A stretch of 34,520 bases of DNA from Desulfobacteraceae bacterium (lineage in GTDB: Bacteria > Desulfobacterota > Desulfobacteria > Desulfobacterales > JAABRJ01), in assembly GCA_022340425.1 (NCBI GenBank), contig JAJDNY010000074.1:1-34520 (forward strand), written 5' to 3'. Of this stretch, positions 8,409-16,599 are shown in pieces; position 1 is the stretch's first letter; each line of letters begins with the position of its first letter. The position numbers and the translations under genes are program-made. The notes under the pieces were generated by a model. That model worked only from the letters and a program-made list of their open reading frames with translations, was not told where the DNA came from and searched no databases.

Positions 8409-8441
8409 GCACGACCGGCGGCAGCTGCCGCCGGCGGGTGC
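8409..8441. other. Long palindrome between aceB and aceA
   Basis: A perfect 20-bp palindrome CCGGCGGCAGCTGCCGCCGG (8415-8434), flanked by GCAC (8409-8412) and GTGC (8438-8441). It starts at the aceB stop codon and ends about 37 bp before the aceA start codon. In RNA it would be a very stable hairpin. No U-tract follows, so an intra-operon processing or stability element is more likely than full termination. Confidence 0.6.
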
Positions 8442-10033
8442 TAGGGCAGGTATTCGTAGGCGCGCAGGGTGAGAAACTCCTCCAGACTGTCGTTGGCGAT
8501 GATCTCGTCGAAGAGGCGCGCTGCCGTTTGGTAGTGGCCGGCGTCGAATGCGCCCCCCCCGACGGCCTCCCGGATGCGCGCCAGCTCCTCGCCGAGAACC
8601 GCACGGAAAAGCGCCAGATCGATCTTGCGGCCGTCGCTGAGCACCCCATCGGGGTGGTGGACCCACTGCCACAGCTGGGTGCGCGATATCTCGGCTGTGG
8701 CCGCATCCTCCATCAGGTTGTAGAGCGGCACGCAGCCGCTGCCGCTGAGCCAGTGGGCCATGTACTGCACGCCCACGCTGACGTTGGTCCGCAGGCCGGC
8801 CTCGGTGATCGTGCCGCCGGGCAGTTTGAGCAGATCCGCGGCGGTCACCGCCACGTCTTCGCGCTGGCGGGCCACCTGGTTGGCCGCCGGCATGAGGCGG
8901 TTGAACTCCTCCAGGGCCAGACCCACCAGCCCGGGATGGGCCACCCAGGTGCCGTCGTGCCCATCGCCGGCCTCGCGGCGCTTGTCCTCGCGCACCTTGG
9001 CCAGGGCGGCGGTGTTGGCTGCGGGGTCGTTCTTGATCGGGATCTGGGCGGCCATGCCGCCGATGGCATGCGCGCCCCGGCGGTGGCAGGTTTTGATCAC
9101 CAGCAGGGAGTAGCTGCGCATGCAATGGCGCGTCATGGTGATCTGGGCGCGGTCGGGGAAGAGATAGCCCGGCACGTTTTTGAAGCGCTTGATGAAGCTG
9201 AAGATATAGTCCCAGCGGCCGCAGTTGAGGCCGGCGATATGCTCGCGCAGCTCGTAGAGGATTTCGTCGACCTCGAAGGCCGCCGGCAGGGTCTCGATCA
9301 GGACCGTGGCCTTGATGGTGCCCTGGGGGATCCCCAGCAGGGCCTGGGCGCGCACGAACACCTCGTTCCACAGCCGGGCCTCCAGGTGGCTTTCCAATTT
9401 GGGCAGGTAGAAATAAGGGCCGCTGCCGTCCGCCATCAGCCGTCGCGCGTTGTGGAAAAAGAAGAGGGCGAAGTCAAACAGGCTGCCCGATACCGGCCGG
9501 CCGTCCACCAGCACGTGTTTTTCCACCAGGTGCCAGCCCCGCGGCCGGACGATCAGGGTGGCGGGCTGCGCAGCGAGGCGATAGTCTTTGCCCTCCGGGC
9601 TGGTGTAGGCGATCTCGCGGCGCACCGCGTCGCGCAGGTTGATCTGCCCCTCGATGGTGTTGACCCAGGTGGGCGCGTGGGAGTCCTCGAAATCGGCCAT
9701 GTAGGTGCGCGCACCGGAGTTCAGTGCGTTGATCACCATTTTGCGGTCCACCGGGCCGGTGATTTCCACCCGGCGGTCCTGCAAATCCGCCGGCAGCGGA
9801 GCGATGCGCCAGTCCCCGGTGCGGACATGGCGGGTTTCCGGAAGAAAATCGGGCAGGCGCCCGGCGTCGATTTCGGCCTGGCGGACAACCCGCCGCGCCA
9901 GCAACTCCAGCCGGCGGCGGTCGAACTCGGTCTGCAGGGTGCTGACGAAGTCCAGCGCGGCGGGGGTCAGGATGGTGTCGAAGCCCGGGGCCGGCGGAGC
10001 TGTGATCTCGATCTTGGAAGCGGGTTGGATCAT
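8441..10033 (-). CDS. aceB: Malate synthase A
   Basis: 530 residues, the typical malate synthase A length. It condenses glyoxylate with acetyl-CoA to malate. Family blocks visible: [23 protein letters not shown] (catalytic Arg region), [39 protein letters not shown]-like (here [12 protein letters not shown]), [11 protein letters not shown], and GTWVAHPGL. These distinguish it from the longer malate synthase G. The start MIQPASKIE follows AAAGGAACC on the minus strand. It is first in an aceB-aceA pair. About 190 bp upstream to the broken GxxExxY gene contain no other gene. The glyoxylate bypass next to CO dehydrogenase genes is notable in a presumed sulfate-reducing lineage, where it is not universal. 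Confidence 0.97.
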   Translation of the reverse strand: MIQPASKIEITAPPAPGFDTILTPAALDFVSTLQTEFDRRRLELLARRVVRQAEIDAGRLPDFLPETRHVRTGDWRIAPLPADLQDRRVEITGPVDRKMVINALNSGARTYMADFEDSHAPTWVNTIEGQINLRDAVRREIAYTSPEGKDYRLAAQPATLIVRPRGWHLVEKHVLVDGRPVSGSLFDFALFFFHNARRLMADGSGPYFYLPKLESHLEARLWNEVFVRAQALLGIPQGTIKATVLIETLPAAFEVDEILYELREHIAGLNCGRWDYIFSFIKRFKNVPGYLFPDRAQITMTRHCMRSYSLLVIKTCHRRGAHAIGGMAAQIPIKNDPAANTAALAKVREDKRREAGDGHDGTWVAHPGLVGLALEEFNRLMPAANQVARQREDVAVTAADLLKLPGGTITEAGLRTNVSVGVQYMAHWLSGSGCVPLYNLMEDAATAEISRTQLWQWVHHPDGVLSDGRKIDLALFRAVLGEELARIREAVGGGAFDAGHYQTAARLFDEIIANDSLEEFLTLRAYEYLP

Positions 10034-10195
10034 GGGGGGTTCCTTTCGATGGCCGCCGCAAGGCGCCGGCGCCCGTCTGGGGGGTTCGAAGCAGGCGGCG
10101 GCCCCAAGCCGGTCCGGAGCCGGCCGCGAAAGCCCGGCATCAGCGGTGCAAAGTATTGACCGTCTGCCTGCATGCCGTTTTGAAGATTGTGTTCA

Positions 10196-10221
10196 CCACG
10201 AAGGACACGAAGAGCACGAAG
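10196..10221 (+). repeat. Heptad inverted repeat, left arm, flanking the GxxExxY pseudogene
   Basis: CCACGAAG-GAC-ACGAAG-AGC-ACGAAG. It is the inverted counterpart of 10598-10623, identical at 22 of 26 positions; the only difference is that the GAC and AGC spacers are swapped. Repeats of this ACGAAG type commonly flank GxxExxY genes (recollection, not a search). Confidence 0.8.
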
Positions 10222-10224
10222 GGA

Positions 10225-10596
10225 TCAGAGGACAAAGCGCTTAATGCCATTCTTCAGCCGGGTGACGTTGAAGTTGATCAGCAATCCGGTCTTGACCCCG
10301 GCCAGCTTCATATATGTCAGCAGCTACGCCTCGTGGATGCCCTTGACTTCCTCAACGCTCTTCAACTCGATGATCAGGGCACCTTCCACCAGCACGTCAA
10401 CACGGTAGCCGCAGTCCAGCCGCATGCCCTTGCACTGCACAGGCTGGGGATGCTCGGGTTTGAACTCGATGCCGTTCAGCTTGAGTTCGTGTGCCAGCCA
10501 CTGTTCATACGTGGACTCAAGCAGGCCCGGTCCGAGCTCTCGGTGAACCTCGATCGCACAGCCAATCACCCGGCTCGACAGCTCGTCGAATTCCAT
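10225..10596 (-). pseudogene. GxxExxY family protein, interrupted by an in-frame amber codon
   Basis: Reading from ATG 10596: MEFDELSSRVIGCAIEVHRELGP..., with the namesake G-L-L-E-S-T-Y motif and the PDDEXK-like core DVLVEGALIIELKSVEEV. The frame meets TAG at 10326-10324 after IHEA, then continues open for 32 codons as [20 protein letters not shown]...NGIKRFVL before TGA at 10225. The family normally reads H-E-A-Q-L-L-T-Y here, so a CAG to TAG change explains the stop. The intact protein would be 123 residues, the normal family length. The loss removes the C-terminal strand/helix, so it is probably inactive. GxxExxY proteins are nuclease-fold relatives of unknown function carried as cassettes between short inverted repeats, as here. 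No ribosome-binding site is clear, since the start abuts the right repeat arm. Confidence 0.85.
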
Positions 10597-10597
10597 T

Positions 10598-10623
10598 CTT
10601 CGTGTCCTTCGTGCTCTTCGTGG
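10598..10623 (-). repeat. Heptad inverted repeat, right arm, flanking the GxxExxY pseudogene
   Basis: On the minus strand CCACGAAG-AGC-ACGAAG-GAC-ACGAAG, inverted relative to 10196-10221 with the two spacers swapped. It ends one base before the ATG of the pseudogene, so it may also carry its leader. Together with the left arm it delimits a ~430-bp cassette. Confidence 0.8.
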
Positions 10624-10639
10624 TAAAATCATCGACTCA

Positions 10640-12217
10640 TCAGCCGCAGGGCCAGGGTTTTACCGTCGGAAAGCGAGCGGGGTCGGTGTGCGGCAGGAAT
10701 TTGGCCGCACTGAAGCGGTTCATGAACTCCTGATTGACGTTGAGCTCCAGATAGGTGACGGCATCCCGGATGGCGTCGATCTCCCCGATCCGGCCGGCGT
10801 CGCAAAGCGCCAGGGTGGCCCCGCCCAGGGAGCTGTTGCCCAGGCTGCGATAGGCGCCCAGCGGCAGGTCGGGCATCATCCCGATGGTGATCGCCGAGCG
10901 GGGGTCGATGAACGCCCCGAAGGTGCCGGCGACGTAAATGGCGTCGAGCTCCTCGAAACACAGCCCGACCGTGGCGGTGAGGGTCCGCAGGATGGTGTAC
11001 ATGGCCGCCTTGGAGCGCACCAGGCTATCGAGATCGGCCTGGCTGATGGTCAGGTCCCGGCCGCTCTCCGACGCCGCGGCCGGCACCAGCACCAGGTGGT
11101 TGAGGCCGTCCAGCTCGCGGCAGCGCTCGCCGCAGACCTCGGGGCGCAACTTGCCGCGAATGTCGATCAGGCCGGCCAGAAAGAGCTGGGCGGCGAGATC
11201 GATGACCCCGGAGCCGCAGATCCCCCGCGGCGGCAGGTCATCGATGGTGTGAATCTCGAACGCGCCGCTGGCCGGGTCGATGCGCACCCGGTCGATCACC
11301 CCGGGGCCGGCCATCATCCCGATGGCGCTCACCCCCCCTTCCAGGGCCGGCCCGGCGGCCCCAGCGCAGCCCATCAGCCAGTGGCGGTTGCCCACGACCA
11401 CTTCGGCGTTGGTGCCGACATCCACCAGGATGGCGGTCTCCTCCCGGCGGTGCAGCCCGGCGAAGAGAATCCCGGCGATCAGGTCCCCCCCGAAGTAGCT
11501 GCCGATGTTGGGAAACACCAGGACCCGGCCGGCGGGGTTGAGCCTCAGCCCCAGCGCGGCGGCCGGTAGCACCCCGGGCCGGTTGACCGCCGGGGTGTAG
11601 GGCTCGCGGATGACCCAGCGCGCCGGCAGCCCCATGAAGAGATGGGTCATGGCGGTGTTGCCGGCCACCGCCGCCAGGTAGACGTCCTCGGCCTCAAGGC
11701 CGCCGGCGCGCGCCAGCTCGCCGATTTCGGCGTTCAGGCCGTCGACGATCAGGCTCCGCAGGGATTCCCGGCCGCTGTCGCTTTCGGCCTGCTGGATGCG
11801 CACCAGGACGTCCGGCCCAATGGCGATCTGGGGGTTGTCGAAAGCGCGCTCGGCCAGCGTCGCCCCGGTCTCGAGGTCCACCAGGCGCAGCACCACCCGG
11901 GTGGTGCCCAAGTCCACCGCCAGTCCTGCCAGGGGTGCGGGGTCCTCCGGCGCCGTGACCGCCACCAGCTGCCCGACGGGGCCGTCCTGAAAGAGCAGGC
12001 AGCGCGCCCGATAGCCCCAGCGCCGCAGCCGCTCGGGAAGCGTCCGCAACAGGGGCAGGCCGATATCCAGGCGCGAAACCCCCAACCGCGCTTTCAGTAC
12101 AGCCGCCAGGCGGTCGGCATCGGCGGTGTTGTCCTTGAGGCTGGGGGGCGCCAGGGTCACCTCCTGGACCCAGCGCCGGGGGGGGCTCGATTCGGGGGTA
12201 TCGACGGCAGCGCTCAT
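10640..12217 (-). CDS. RACo-like ASKHA ATPase (corrinoid protein reductive activator family), lacking the ferredoxin domain
   Basis: 525 residues. RACo proteins use ATP to re-reduce inactive Co(II) corrinoid proteins. The family's middle domain is recognisable early (LAPPSLKDNTADADRL) and the ASKHA core begins near residue 98 with VDLGTTRVVLRLVD. Later blocks are AVAGNTAMTHLFMG, VFPNIGSYFGGDLIAG, LVDVGTNAEVVVG, GCAGAAGPALEGG, GICGSGVIDL and AGTFGAFIDP. Canonical RACo starts with a ~90-residue [2Fe-2S] domain; here the first 97 residues contain only one Cys (C73), so that domain is absent. Thus it needs an external electron donor or has a different role. It is the last gene of a minus-strand run that also includes cooC, 47 bp after a Sir2 gene. 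The ribosome-binding site is weak. Confidence 0.88.
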   Translation of the reverse strand: MSAAVDTPESSPPRRWVQEVTLAPPSLKDNTADADRLAAVLKARLGVSRLDIGLPLLRTLPERLRRWGYRARCLLFQDGPVGQLVAVTAPEDPAPLAGLAVDLGTTRVVLRLVDLETGATLAERAFDNPQIAIGPDVLVRIQQAESDSGRESLRSLIVDGLNAEIGELARAGGLEAEDVYLAAVAGNTAMTHLFMGLPARWVIREPYTPAVNRPGVLPAAALGLRLNPAGRVLVFPNIGSYFGGDLIAGILFAGLHRREETAILVDVGTNAEVVVGNRHWLMGCAGAAGPALEGGVSAIGMMAGPGVIDRVRIDPASGAFEIHTIDDLPPRGICGSGVIDLAAQLFLAGLIDIRGKLRPEVCGERCRELDGLNHLVLVPAAASESGRDLTISQADLDSLVRSKAAMYTILRTLTATVGLCFEELDAIYVAGTFGAFIDPRSAITIGMMPDLPLGAYRSLGNSSLGGATLALCDAGRIGEIDAIRDAVTYLELNVNQEFMNRFSAAKFLPHTDPARFPTVKPWPCG

Positions 12218-12264
12218 GGCGGTGGTCTTTCGGGTGGTGGCTTCCGGTTGCAGCGGCGGCCTGC

Positions 12265-13005
12265 TCAGGCGGCCAGCTGCGCCAGGATGCGGTTCATGAT
12301 CTCGCCGGCGGCCCCCAGAATGGTGTAATCACTGATGCGGCCGGTAAGCGGTGTGGGCTCGGCGTTGATCTCGATTACGGTGGCACCGGCCTCCTTGGCG
12401 AAGACCGGTACGTAGGCCGCCGGGTGCACGCTGGCCGAAGTCCCGAGCACCAGCATGACGTCGCACTCCCGGGCGCTTTGACGCGAGCGCCAGAGCATCT
12501 CGGCGGGGATGTCCTCGCCGAAGAAAACGCATTCCGGCCGGAAAATGCCCCCGCAGAAACAGCGCGGCGGCATCCGGTCCAGGCAGATCTCGGCGGTGGT
12601 TTTGCGTTCGCCGCAGGCCAGACAGCGGTGGCGGGCGAAGCTGCCGTGGAATTCGACCACATCGCGGCTGCCGGCTTTCTGGTGCAGGCCGTCGACGTTC
12701 TGGGTGATGACCGTCCGCACCAGCCCCATCTCCTCCAGCCGCACCAGCGCGCGGTGGGCGTCGTTGGGCAGGGCCGCATCGATGACGCGCTTCATCTCGC
12801 GCAGCAGCACCTCCCAGACCTTGGCCGGGTCGGCCATGAAGGCCTCGATGGTGGCGTACTCCATGGGGTCGATCTTCTCCCAGACCCCTCCCGGACCCCG
12901 AAAGGGGGGGATCCCGCTTTCCACCGAAACGCCGGCGCCGGTCAACGCGGCCACCCGCCGCGCGCTCTTCAGGTCGGCAACCGCGCGCTGAATCAACTCC
13001 TGCAT
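12265..13005 (-). CDS. Sir2-family NAD-dependent protein deacylase
   Basis: 246 residues, a compact bacterial sirtuin. NAD-binding GAGVSVESGIPPFRG (residues 23-37), TQNVDGLHQKAG (101-112), catalytic H120 in VEFHGS, zinc cysteines C128-x2-C131 and C149-x-C151, and GTSASVHPAA for the second NAD loop. It removes acetyl or related acyl groups from lysines with NAD consumption. I see no clear Y-x2-R acyl-specificity pair of the desuccinylase type after residue 60, so deacetylation is the simplest guess. GAGGTG precedes the start. It lies 18 bp after a metallo-beta-lactamase-fold gene and 47 bp before the RACo-like gene, and shares its strand with a zinc-dependent AcuC-like deacetylase, giving two mechanistically different deacylases in one gene run. 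Confidence 0.93.
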   Translation of the reverse strand: MQELIQRAVADLKSARRVAALTGAGVSVESGIPPFRGPGGVWEKIDPMEYATIEAFMADPAKVWEVLLREMKRVIDAALPNDAHRALVRLEEMGLVRTVITQNVDGLHQKAGSRDVVEFHGSFARHRCLACGERKTTAEICLDRMPPRCFCGGIFRPECVFFGEDIPAEMLWRSRQSARECDVMLVLGTSASVHPAAYVPVFAKEAGATVIEINAEPTPLTGRISDYTILGAAGEIMNRILAQLAA

Positions 13006-13023
13006 AGCCCACCTCGTTTCAGC

Positions 13024-13863
13024 TCAGACGTCAAAGCCCATCCCGACGGCGACGGCGAAACACTCCAGCGGTTTCCCGGCGGCGGCGATCCGCTGCCGGC
13101 AGTCGGCGACGATTGCATCGATTTGCGCATCGGTGCGCTCCTGATTGTGGTGAAACAACCCGAAGCGCCGCACGCCGGCCTGCAGCGCCAGTTCCAGCGC
13201 ATCGGTGTAGGCCGAATGGCCCCACTCCATTTTCTGCAGATGCTCGGCCGGCGTGTACTCGGCATCGTGCAGGAGCAGATCGGCACCCCGCACGAAATCC
13301 AGATAGGCGCTGTAAGGCAACCCCTTGGGGTGCTTAACCTTGAGTTCATTGTCGGTCAGAAAGACAAACGATTTGCCGTTTTCGCAGAACTTGTAGCCAA
13401 AACCGGAATTGGGGTGGTTGAGGGCGATCGGGGTGATCGCCAGCGAACCGGCGTCAAATCGCCCCGGACAGGCGTCCAGGTAAGTGATCTGGGCCTTCAG
13501 ATCGGAAAAGCGCAGGGGGAAATGGGGCGGCGCCATGACGCTGGAGATCATCTTGGTGACGTAGCGGTTGGGAAACGGGCACTTGAAAATCAACAGCTCC
13601 GCATTTTCGCAGTAGAGCGGTTTGAAAAAGGGAAACCCGATGAGGTGATCCCAGTGCGCATGGGTGAAGAGAAAATTGAAGCGCCGACGGTTTTGGCTGA
13701 AAAGCATGTTGCCCAATGCGCGGATCCCCGTGCCGGCATCGACGATCAGGATGTCGTCGTCTGCGCTGCGGATCTCGAGGCAGGTGGTGTCGCCGCCGTA
13801 ACGGTTGAAATCGGGGCCCGAAACGGGAATCGATCCCCGGGATCCCCAGCAGGTGATGCGCAT
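13024..13863 (-). CDS. Metallo-beta-lactamase-fold hydrolase
   Basis: 279 residues. The zinc motif THAHWDH gives H68, H70, D72 and H73; later ligands are likely the His in LNHPNSGFGY, the Asp in LHDAEY and the His in GLFHHNQ. The opening MRITCWGSRGSIPVSG and the LLLHDAEYTP...GHSAYTDAL stretch resemble the group that includes cyclic-nucleotide phosphodiesterase and RNase Z-type folds; the true substrate is unknown. Start chosen at 13863 because AGGGGA precedes it; an ATG seven codons upstream is possible. It is 46 bp after the PrmA-like gene and 18 bp before Sir2 on the same strand, so co-transcription is likely. No signal peptide, hence cytoplasmic. Confidence 0.87.
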   Translation of the reverse strand: MRITCWGSRGSIPVSGPDFNRYGGDTTCLEIRSADDDILIVDAGTGIRALGNMLFSQNRRRFNFLFTHAHWDHLIGFPFFKPLYCENAELLIFKCPFPNRYVTKMISSVMAPPHFPLRFSDLKAQITYLDACPGRFDAGSLAITPIALNHPNSGFGYKFCENGKSFVFLTDNELKVKHPKGLPYSAYLDFVRGADLLLHDAEYTPAEHLQKMEWGHSAYTDALELALQAGVRRFGLFHHNQERTDAQIDAIVADCRQRIAAAGKPLECFAVAVGMGFDV

Positions 13864-13909
13864 GGTGTCCCCTAATGGTGCCACATCGGTGAGGGCTGAA
13901 CACCGGCTC

Positions 13910-14758
13910 TCAGAGGGTCCGGCCGCAAAAGGTCGACCAGACCCCCTCCTGATGCCACTCTTCGATAATCTCCACAGGTTTGGCGGTCAGCTGGGTCAGC
14001 ACCCAGCGGGCCTCGCTTGGCAGCAGCCCCGACAACACGAACCAGCGTTTGCGGTAAAAGCCTTGGGAGCGCAGCAACAGCCGCATCACGTCGAAATGGA
14101 TGTTGGCGATCACCAGGTCGGCCGGCTGCTCGACGAATGCCTCGGCGCGCCCGCGCACCACCAGGACGCGGTTTTGCAGGCTGTTGCGGCGCACGTTGGC
14201 GGCCGCCGTCCGGGCGCAGAGGGGGTTGAGGTCCACAGCCAGGGTCCGCCGGGCGCCCAGGCGGGCGGCAGCCAGTGCCAGGAGACCGGTACCGGTGCCC
14301 AGGTCCTGGACGTCCGCGGGCGCCTCCCGGGAATACAGCATTTCCAGGGCGTACAGACAGTCCCGGGTGGTAGGGTGCGTTCCGGTTCCGAAGACCACCC
14401 CGGGGTCGAGCACGATCCCCCGGCGGCCGCCGGCAGGCGGCGTCTGCCAGGGGGGATGAACCTGCAAGCGCTCGGTCTGCAAAGCCAGGTCGTGCGCGCC
14501 CTGCCAGTCGGCATAGGCCATCTGGTAGCTGTCGATCAGCGCCAGCCCGGGCTGGCGCCGCAGCAGGCGGGCGACGGCATCGGCGGACGGCCGGGAAAAG
14601 AAGAGAAACGAGAAGCCGTCCTCTTCCCAGTTGCCGATATAGGCGTCGCTGAAGACCTCGTTTTCGGGCCGCAGGCACCCCTTGAGGTAATAGATGAACA
14701 GCTCGTCATAAGGCATCGCGGCGCCTGCCGCCGGAGGAGAGGATGCCCCAGGGGTCAT
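13910..14758 (-). CDS. PrmA-like (ribosomal protein L11 methyltransferase family) SAM methyltransferase
   Basis: 282 residues from the proposed start. SAM-binding motif I is QDLGTGTG (151-158); motif LDPGVVFGTGTHPTTR (117-132) is the PrmA/ETFB-KMT signature, and VIANIHFD replaces the usual N-[IL]-[LV]-x-x catalytic loop. The start is chosen where ATG overlaps the TGA of the upstream CBS gene in ATGA, indicating translational coupling; an internal start at 14716 (MPYDELFIYY) is an alternative. PrmA trimethylates L11, while relatives methylate other proteins at lysine. Here the N-terminal domain (residues 15-100) is recognisable but divergent, and the neighbourhood of deacylases suggests some lysine-directed role, which is inference. 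Confidence 0.85.
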   Translation of the reverse strand: MTPGASSPPAAGAAMPYDELFIYYLKGCLRPENEVFSDAYIGNWEEDGFSFLFFSRPSADAVARLLRRQPGLALIDSYQMAYADWQGAHDLALQTERLQVHPPWQTPPAGGRRGIVLDPGVVFGTGTHPTTRDCLYALEMLYSREAPADVQDLGTGTGLLALAAARLGARRTLAVDLNPLCARTAAANVRRNSLQNRVLVVRGRAEAFVEQPADLVIANIHFDVMRLLLRSQGFYRKRWFVLSGLLPSEARWVLTQLTAKPVEIIEEWHQEGVWSTFCGRTL

Positions 14759-15429
14759 TTCGGGGGCTGCCGATCGATGCACCAATCCATGGGATCCATA
14801 AGGGTAAAGCCCATGGAGGCCAGCTTTCTTTTGATCTTGGCGACGTTGTTGGTCAACAGATAGGGGAAGACCGCACGCTTGTCCTCCTCCCAGTAGCGGG
14901 CCACGAGCACGCTGCCGATGGAGATGTTCTCCTCGGTGATGGCGTCCACGATGCGCTTGAGCTGCCCGATCTTCTCCTCCACCAGAATGCCCACCAGGGT
15001 GCCGGGCTCCCCGATGCCCAGCACGTTGATAAAGGCCCGCAGCAGGTCGCGTACCGATATGATGCCCCGGAGGCGATGGTTTCTATCCACCACCGGCAGC
15101 GCCCCCACTTTGTGCTGCTGGACCAGCAGGAGGGCGTCCTGGATAGTGTCGGTGGGGGAAACGGTGATCAGTTTGCGGCTCATGATCTCCCCGACGGTGA
15201 GCGCGCCCAGCCGCGCGCGCTCCTCGGGCGGCAGGGCCTGCTGGATGAACGCCATCGGCAGGGCGCTGCGGATGTCGCGGTCGGTGATGATCCCCACCAG
15301 GCGGTCGTTCTCTTCCACCACCGGCAGATGACGGATCTGCTTGTCGGCCATCATCTTCTGGGCGTCGAGAATAAGCGCCTGGGGGGTGGTGGTGAGGACT
15401 TTGCCGGTCATTGATTTGCTGACAAACAT
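14755..15429 (-). CDS. AcuB-like protein: paired CBS domains plus ACT-like C-terminal domain
   Basis: 224 residues. Two CBS domains occupy about residues 5-60 (MTGKVLTTTP...GIITDRDIR) and 76-130 (MSRKLITVSP...GIISVRDLLRA). The last ~85 residues (GTLVGILVEEKIGQLKRIVDAITEENISIGSVLVAR...) look like an ACT fold. This CBS-CBS-ACT layout is that of AcuB, from the Bacillus acuABC operon that controls acetyl-CoA synthetase acetylation. It probably senses an adenylate or amino-acid ligand. A strong GGAGG precedes the ATG. A 176-bp gap separates it from the AcuC-like deacetylase upstream; it overlaps the methyltransferase gene by four bases downstream. Confidence 0.88.
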   Translation of the reverse strand: MFVSKSMTGKVLTTTPQALILDAQKMMADKQIRHLPVVEENDRLVGIITDRDIRSALPMAFIQQALPPEERARLGALTVGEIMSRKLITVSPTDTIQDALLLVQQHKVGALPVVDRNHRLRGIISVRDLLRAFINVLGIGEPGTLVGILVEEKIGQLKRIVDAITEENISIGSVLVARYWEEDKRAVFPYLLTNNVAKIKRKLASMGFTLMDPMDWCIDRQPPK

Positions 15430-15605
15430 GGTTTCCTCCAGTCTGGTGTGGGGGCAAGGGTCAACGCCGCCGGGCGGCTGCCGCGGACCCCGGGTCGCCC
15501 ACAAAGGCCGTTGGTCCGCGCGGGTGGCGACGGGCACCGGTGGATGACGCGCGGCAGACGGGCGCAAGGTCAAGCCCCTTGGGGGAATTCGACCCCCGGG
15601 GGCGG

Positions 15606-16559
15606 TCAGTCGATGCCCAGCAGGACCCGGACATGCCCGGCGATCAGTTCCGGCAGGCGCTTGAGGTTGTATCCTCCCTCAAGGATGGAAATCAACTTTC
15701 CGCCGCAGTGGCGTTCGGCCAGCCCCACGATGGTCTGCATGATCCAGGTAAACCCCTCGGTGGACACCCGCATATCGGCCATCTCATCGTCGACGTGGGC
15801 GTCGAAGCCGCTGGAGGTCAGAATCACCTGGGGGGCGAATTTGTCGAAGGCCGGCAGCAGATCCCGGGTGATCAGTTGCTTGTACTCCGCATCCCCCTGA
15901 CCGGGCAGGACCGGGGTGTTCTTGGTGAAGCCGAAGCCTTCCCCGGAGCCCTGCTCGAACTCGCGGCCGGTGCCGGGAAAGGTGAACGAGGGGTGCTGGT
16001 GAATGGAATAATAGAAAACAGTCGGATCGTCTTCGAAGATGTGCTGGGTGCCGTTGCCGTGGTGCACGTCAAAATCGACGATGCCCACCCGCTGGACCCC
16101 CCATTCGTGCTGCAGGTAGCGGGCGGTGATGGCGATGTTGTTGAAATAGCAAAACCCCATGCTCTTGGCGCGTTCCGCGTGGTGGCCGGGGGGTCGCACG
16201 GCGCAGAAGGCGTTGTCGATCTCGCCGCGCATGAGAAATGCGGCCGTGTCCAGGACCCCGCCCACGGCCAGCAGCGCGGTATCGAAGCTGTCACAGCACA
16301 TCTGGTTGTCGGGATGCTGAAACTCTTTGCGCCCGGCAACGCAGGCATCGTTGAAGCTGTCGATAAAGGCGGGGTCGTGGACCATCTCGATCCAGCGGCG
16401 CTCGGCCGGGCTGGCCTTGATCAGCAGCAGCTTGCCGAGCAGATCATTATCCTTGAGACCCCGAAAGACCGCCACCAGCCGTTCGGCCGTCTCGGGGTGA
16501 TAGAGCCCGGTTTCGTGAAGCATGTAGCGTTGATCAAACAGCAGACCCGTTTTGCGCAT
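15606..16559 (-). CDS. Histone deacetylase-like (AcuC-type) zinc amidohydrolase
   Basis: 317 residues, a complete class I/II HDAC-like fold. Charge-relay histidines H126-H127 in RPPGHHAE, zinc ligands D164 and H166 in VDFDVHHGNGT and D253 in SGFDAHVDD, and the transition-state tyrosine in LEGGYN are all present, so it should be active. Bacterial members deacetylate lysines, for example AcuC on acetyl-CoA synthetase, or act on acetylpolyamines. The start MRKTGLLFD is 40 bp after the cooC stop, implying co-transcription. The neighbouring AcuB-like CBS protein and a Sir2 deacylase make an acetyl-protein regulatory role the best guess. There is a weak ribosome-binding site only. Confidence 0.92.
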   Translation of the reverse strand: MRKTGLLFDQRYMLHETGLYHPETAERLVAVFRGLKDNDLLGKLLLIKASPAERRWIEMVHDPAFIDSFNDACVAGRKEFQHPDNQMCCDSFDTALLAVGGVLDTAAFLMRGEIDNAFCAVRPPGHHAERAKSMGFCYFNNIAITARYLQHEWGVQRVGIVDFDVHHGNGTQHIFEDDPTVFYYSIHQHPSFTFPGTGREFEQGSGEGFGFTKNTPVLPGQGDAEYKQLITRDLLPAFDKFAPQVILTSSGFDAHVDDEMADMRVSTEGFTWIMQTIVGLAERHCGGKLISILEGGYNLKRLPELIAGHVRVLLGID

Positions 16560-16599
16560 AGCTCACACCGCTCTTTCCCCTGCACCGGCGCTCCTGCTT

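Noticed and set aside
8373-9371. N-terminal extension of the isocitrate lyase frame
   Set aside because: The extra 333 codons are read from within aceB in another frame and have Arg/Gly/Pro-rich shadow composition; a good ribosome-binding site sits before the internal ATG at 8372.
10324-10326. TAG in the GxxExxY gene as a pyrrolysine codon
   Set aside because: Pyrrolysine is confined to a few protein types, mainly methylamine methyltransferases; family members have Gln here, and a CAG to TAG change is the simpler explanation. No pyl genes are seen in the window.
10156-10733. Plus-strand open frames over the GxxExxY region (TKDTKSTK... and FVSFVLFVV... peptides)
   Set aside because: These are translations of the ACGAAG-type inverted repeats and the antisense of the pseudogene.
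15430-15605. Terminator or extra small gene in the gap between the HDAC and CBS genes
   Set aside because: A GGGGG/CCCCC pairing is present near the HDAC stop but lacks a U-tract, and open frames here have no ribosome-binding site or motif; I see no supported feature.
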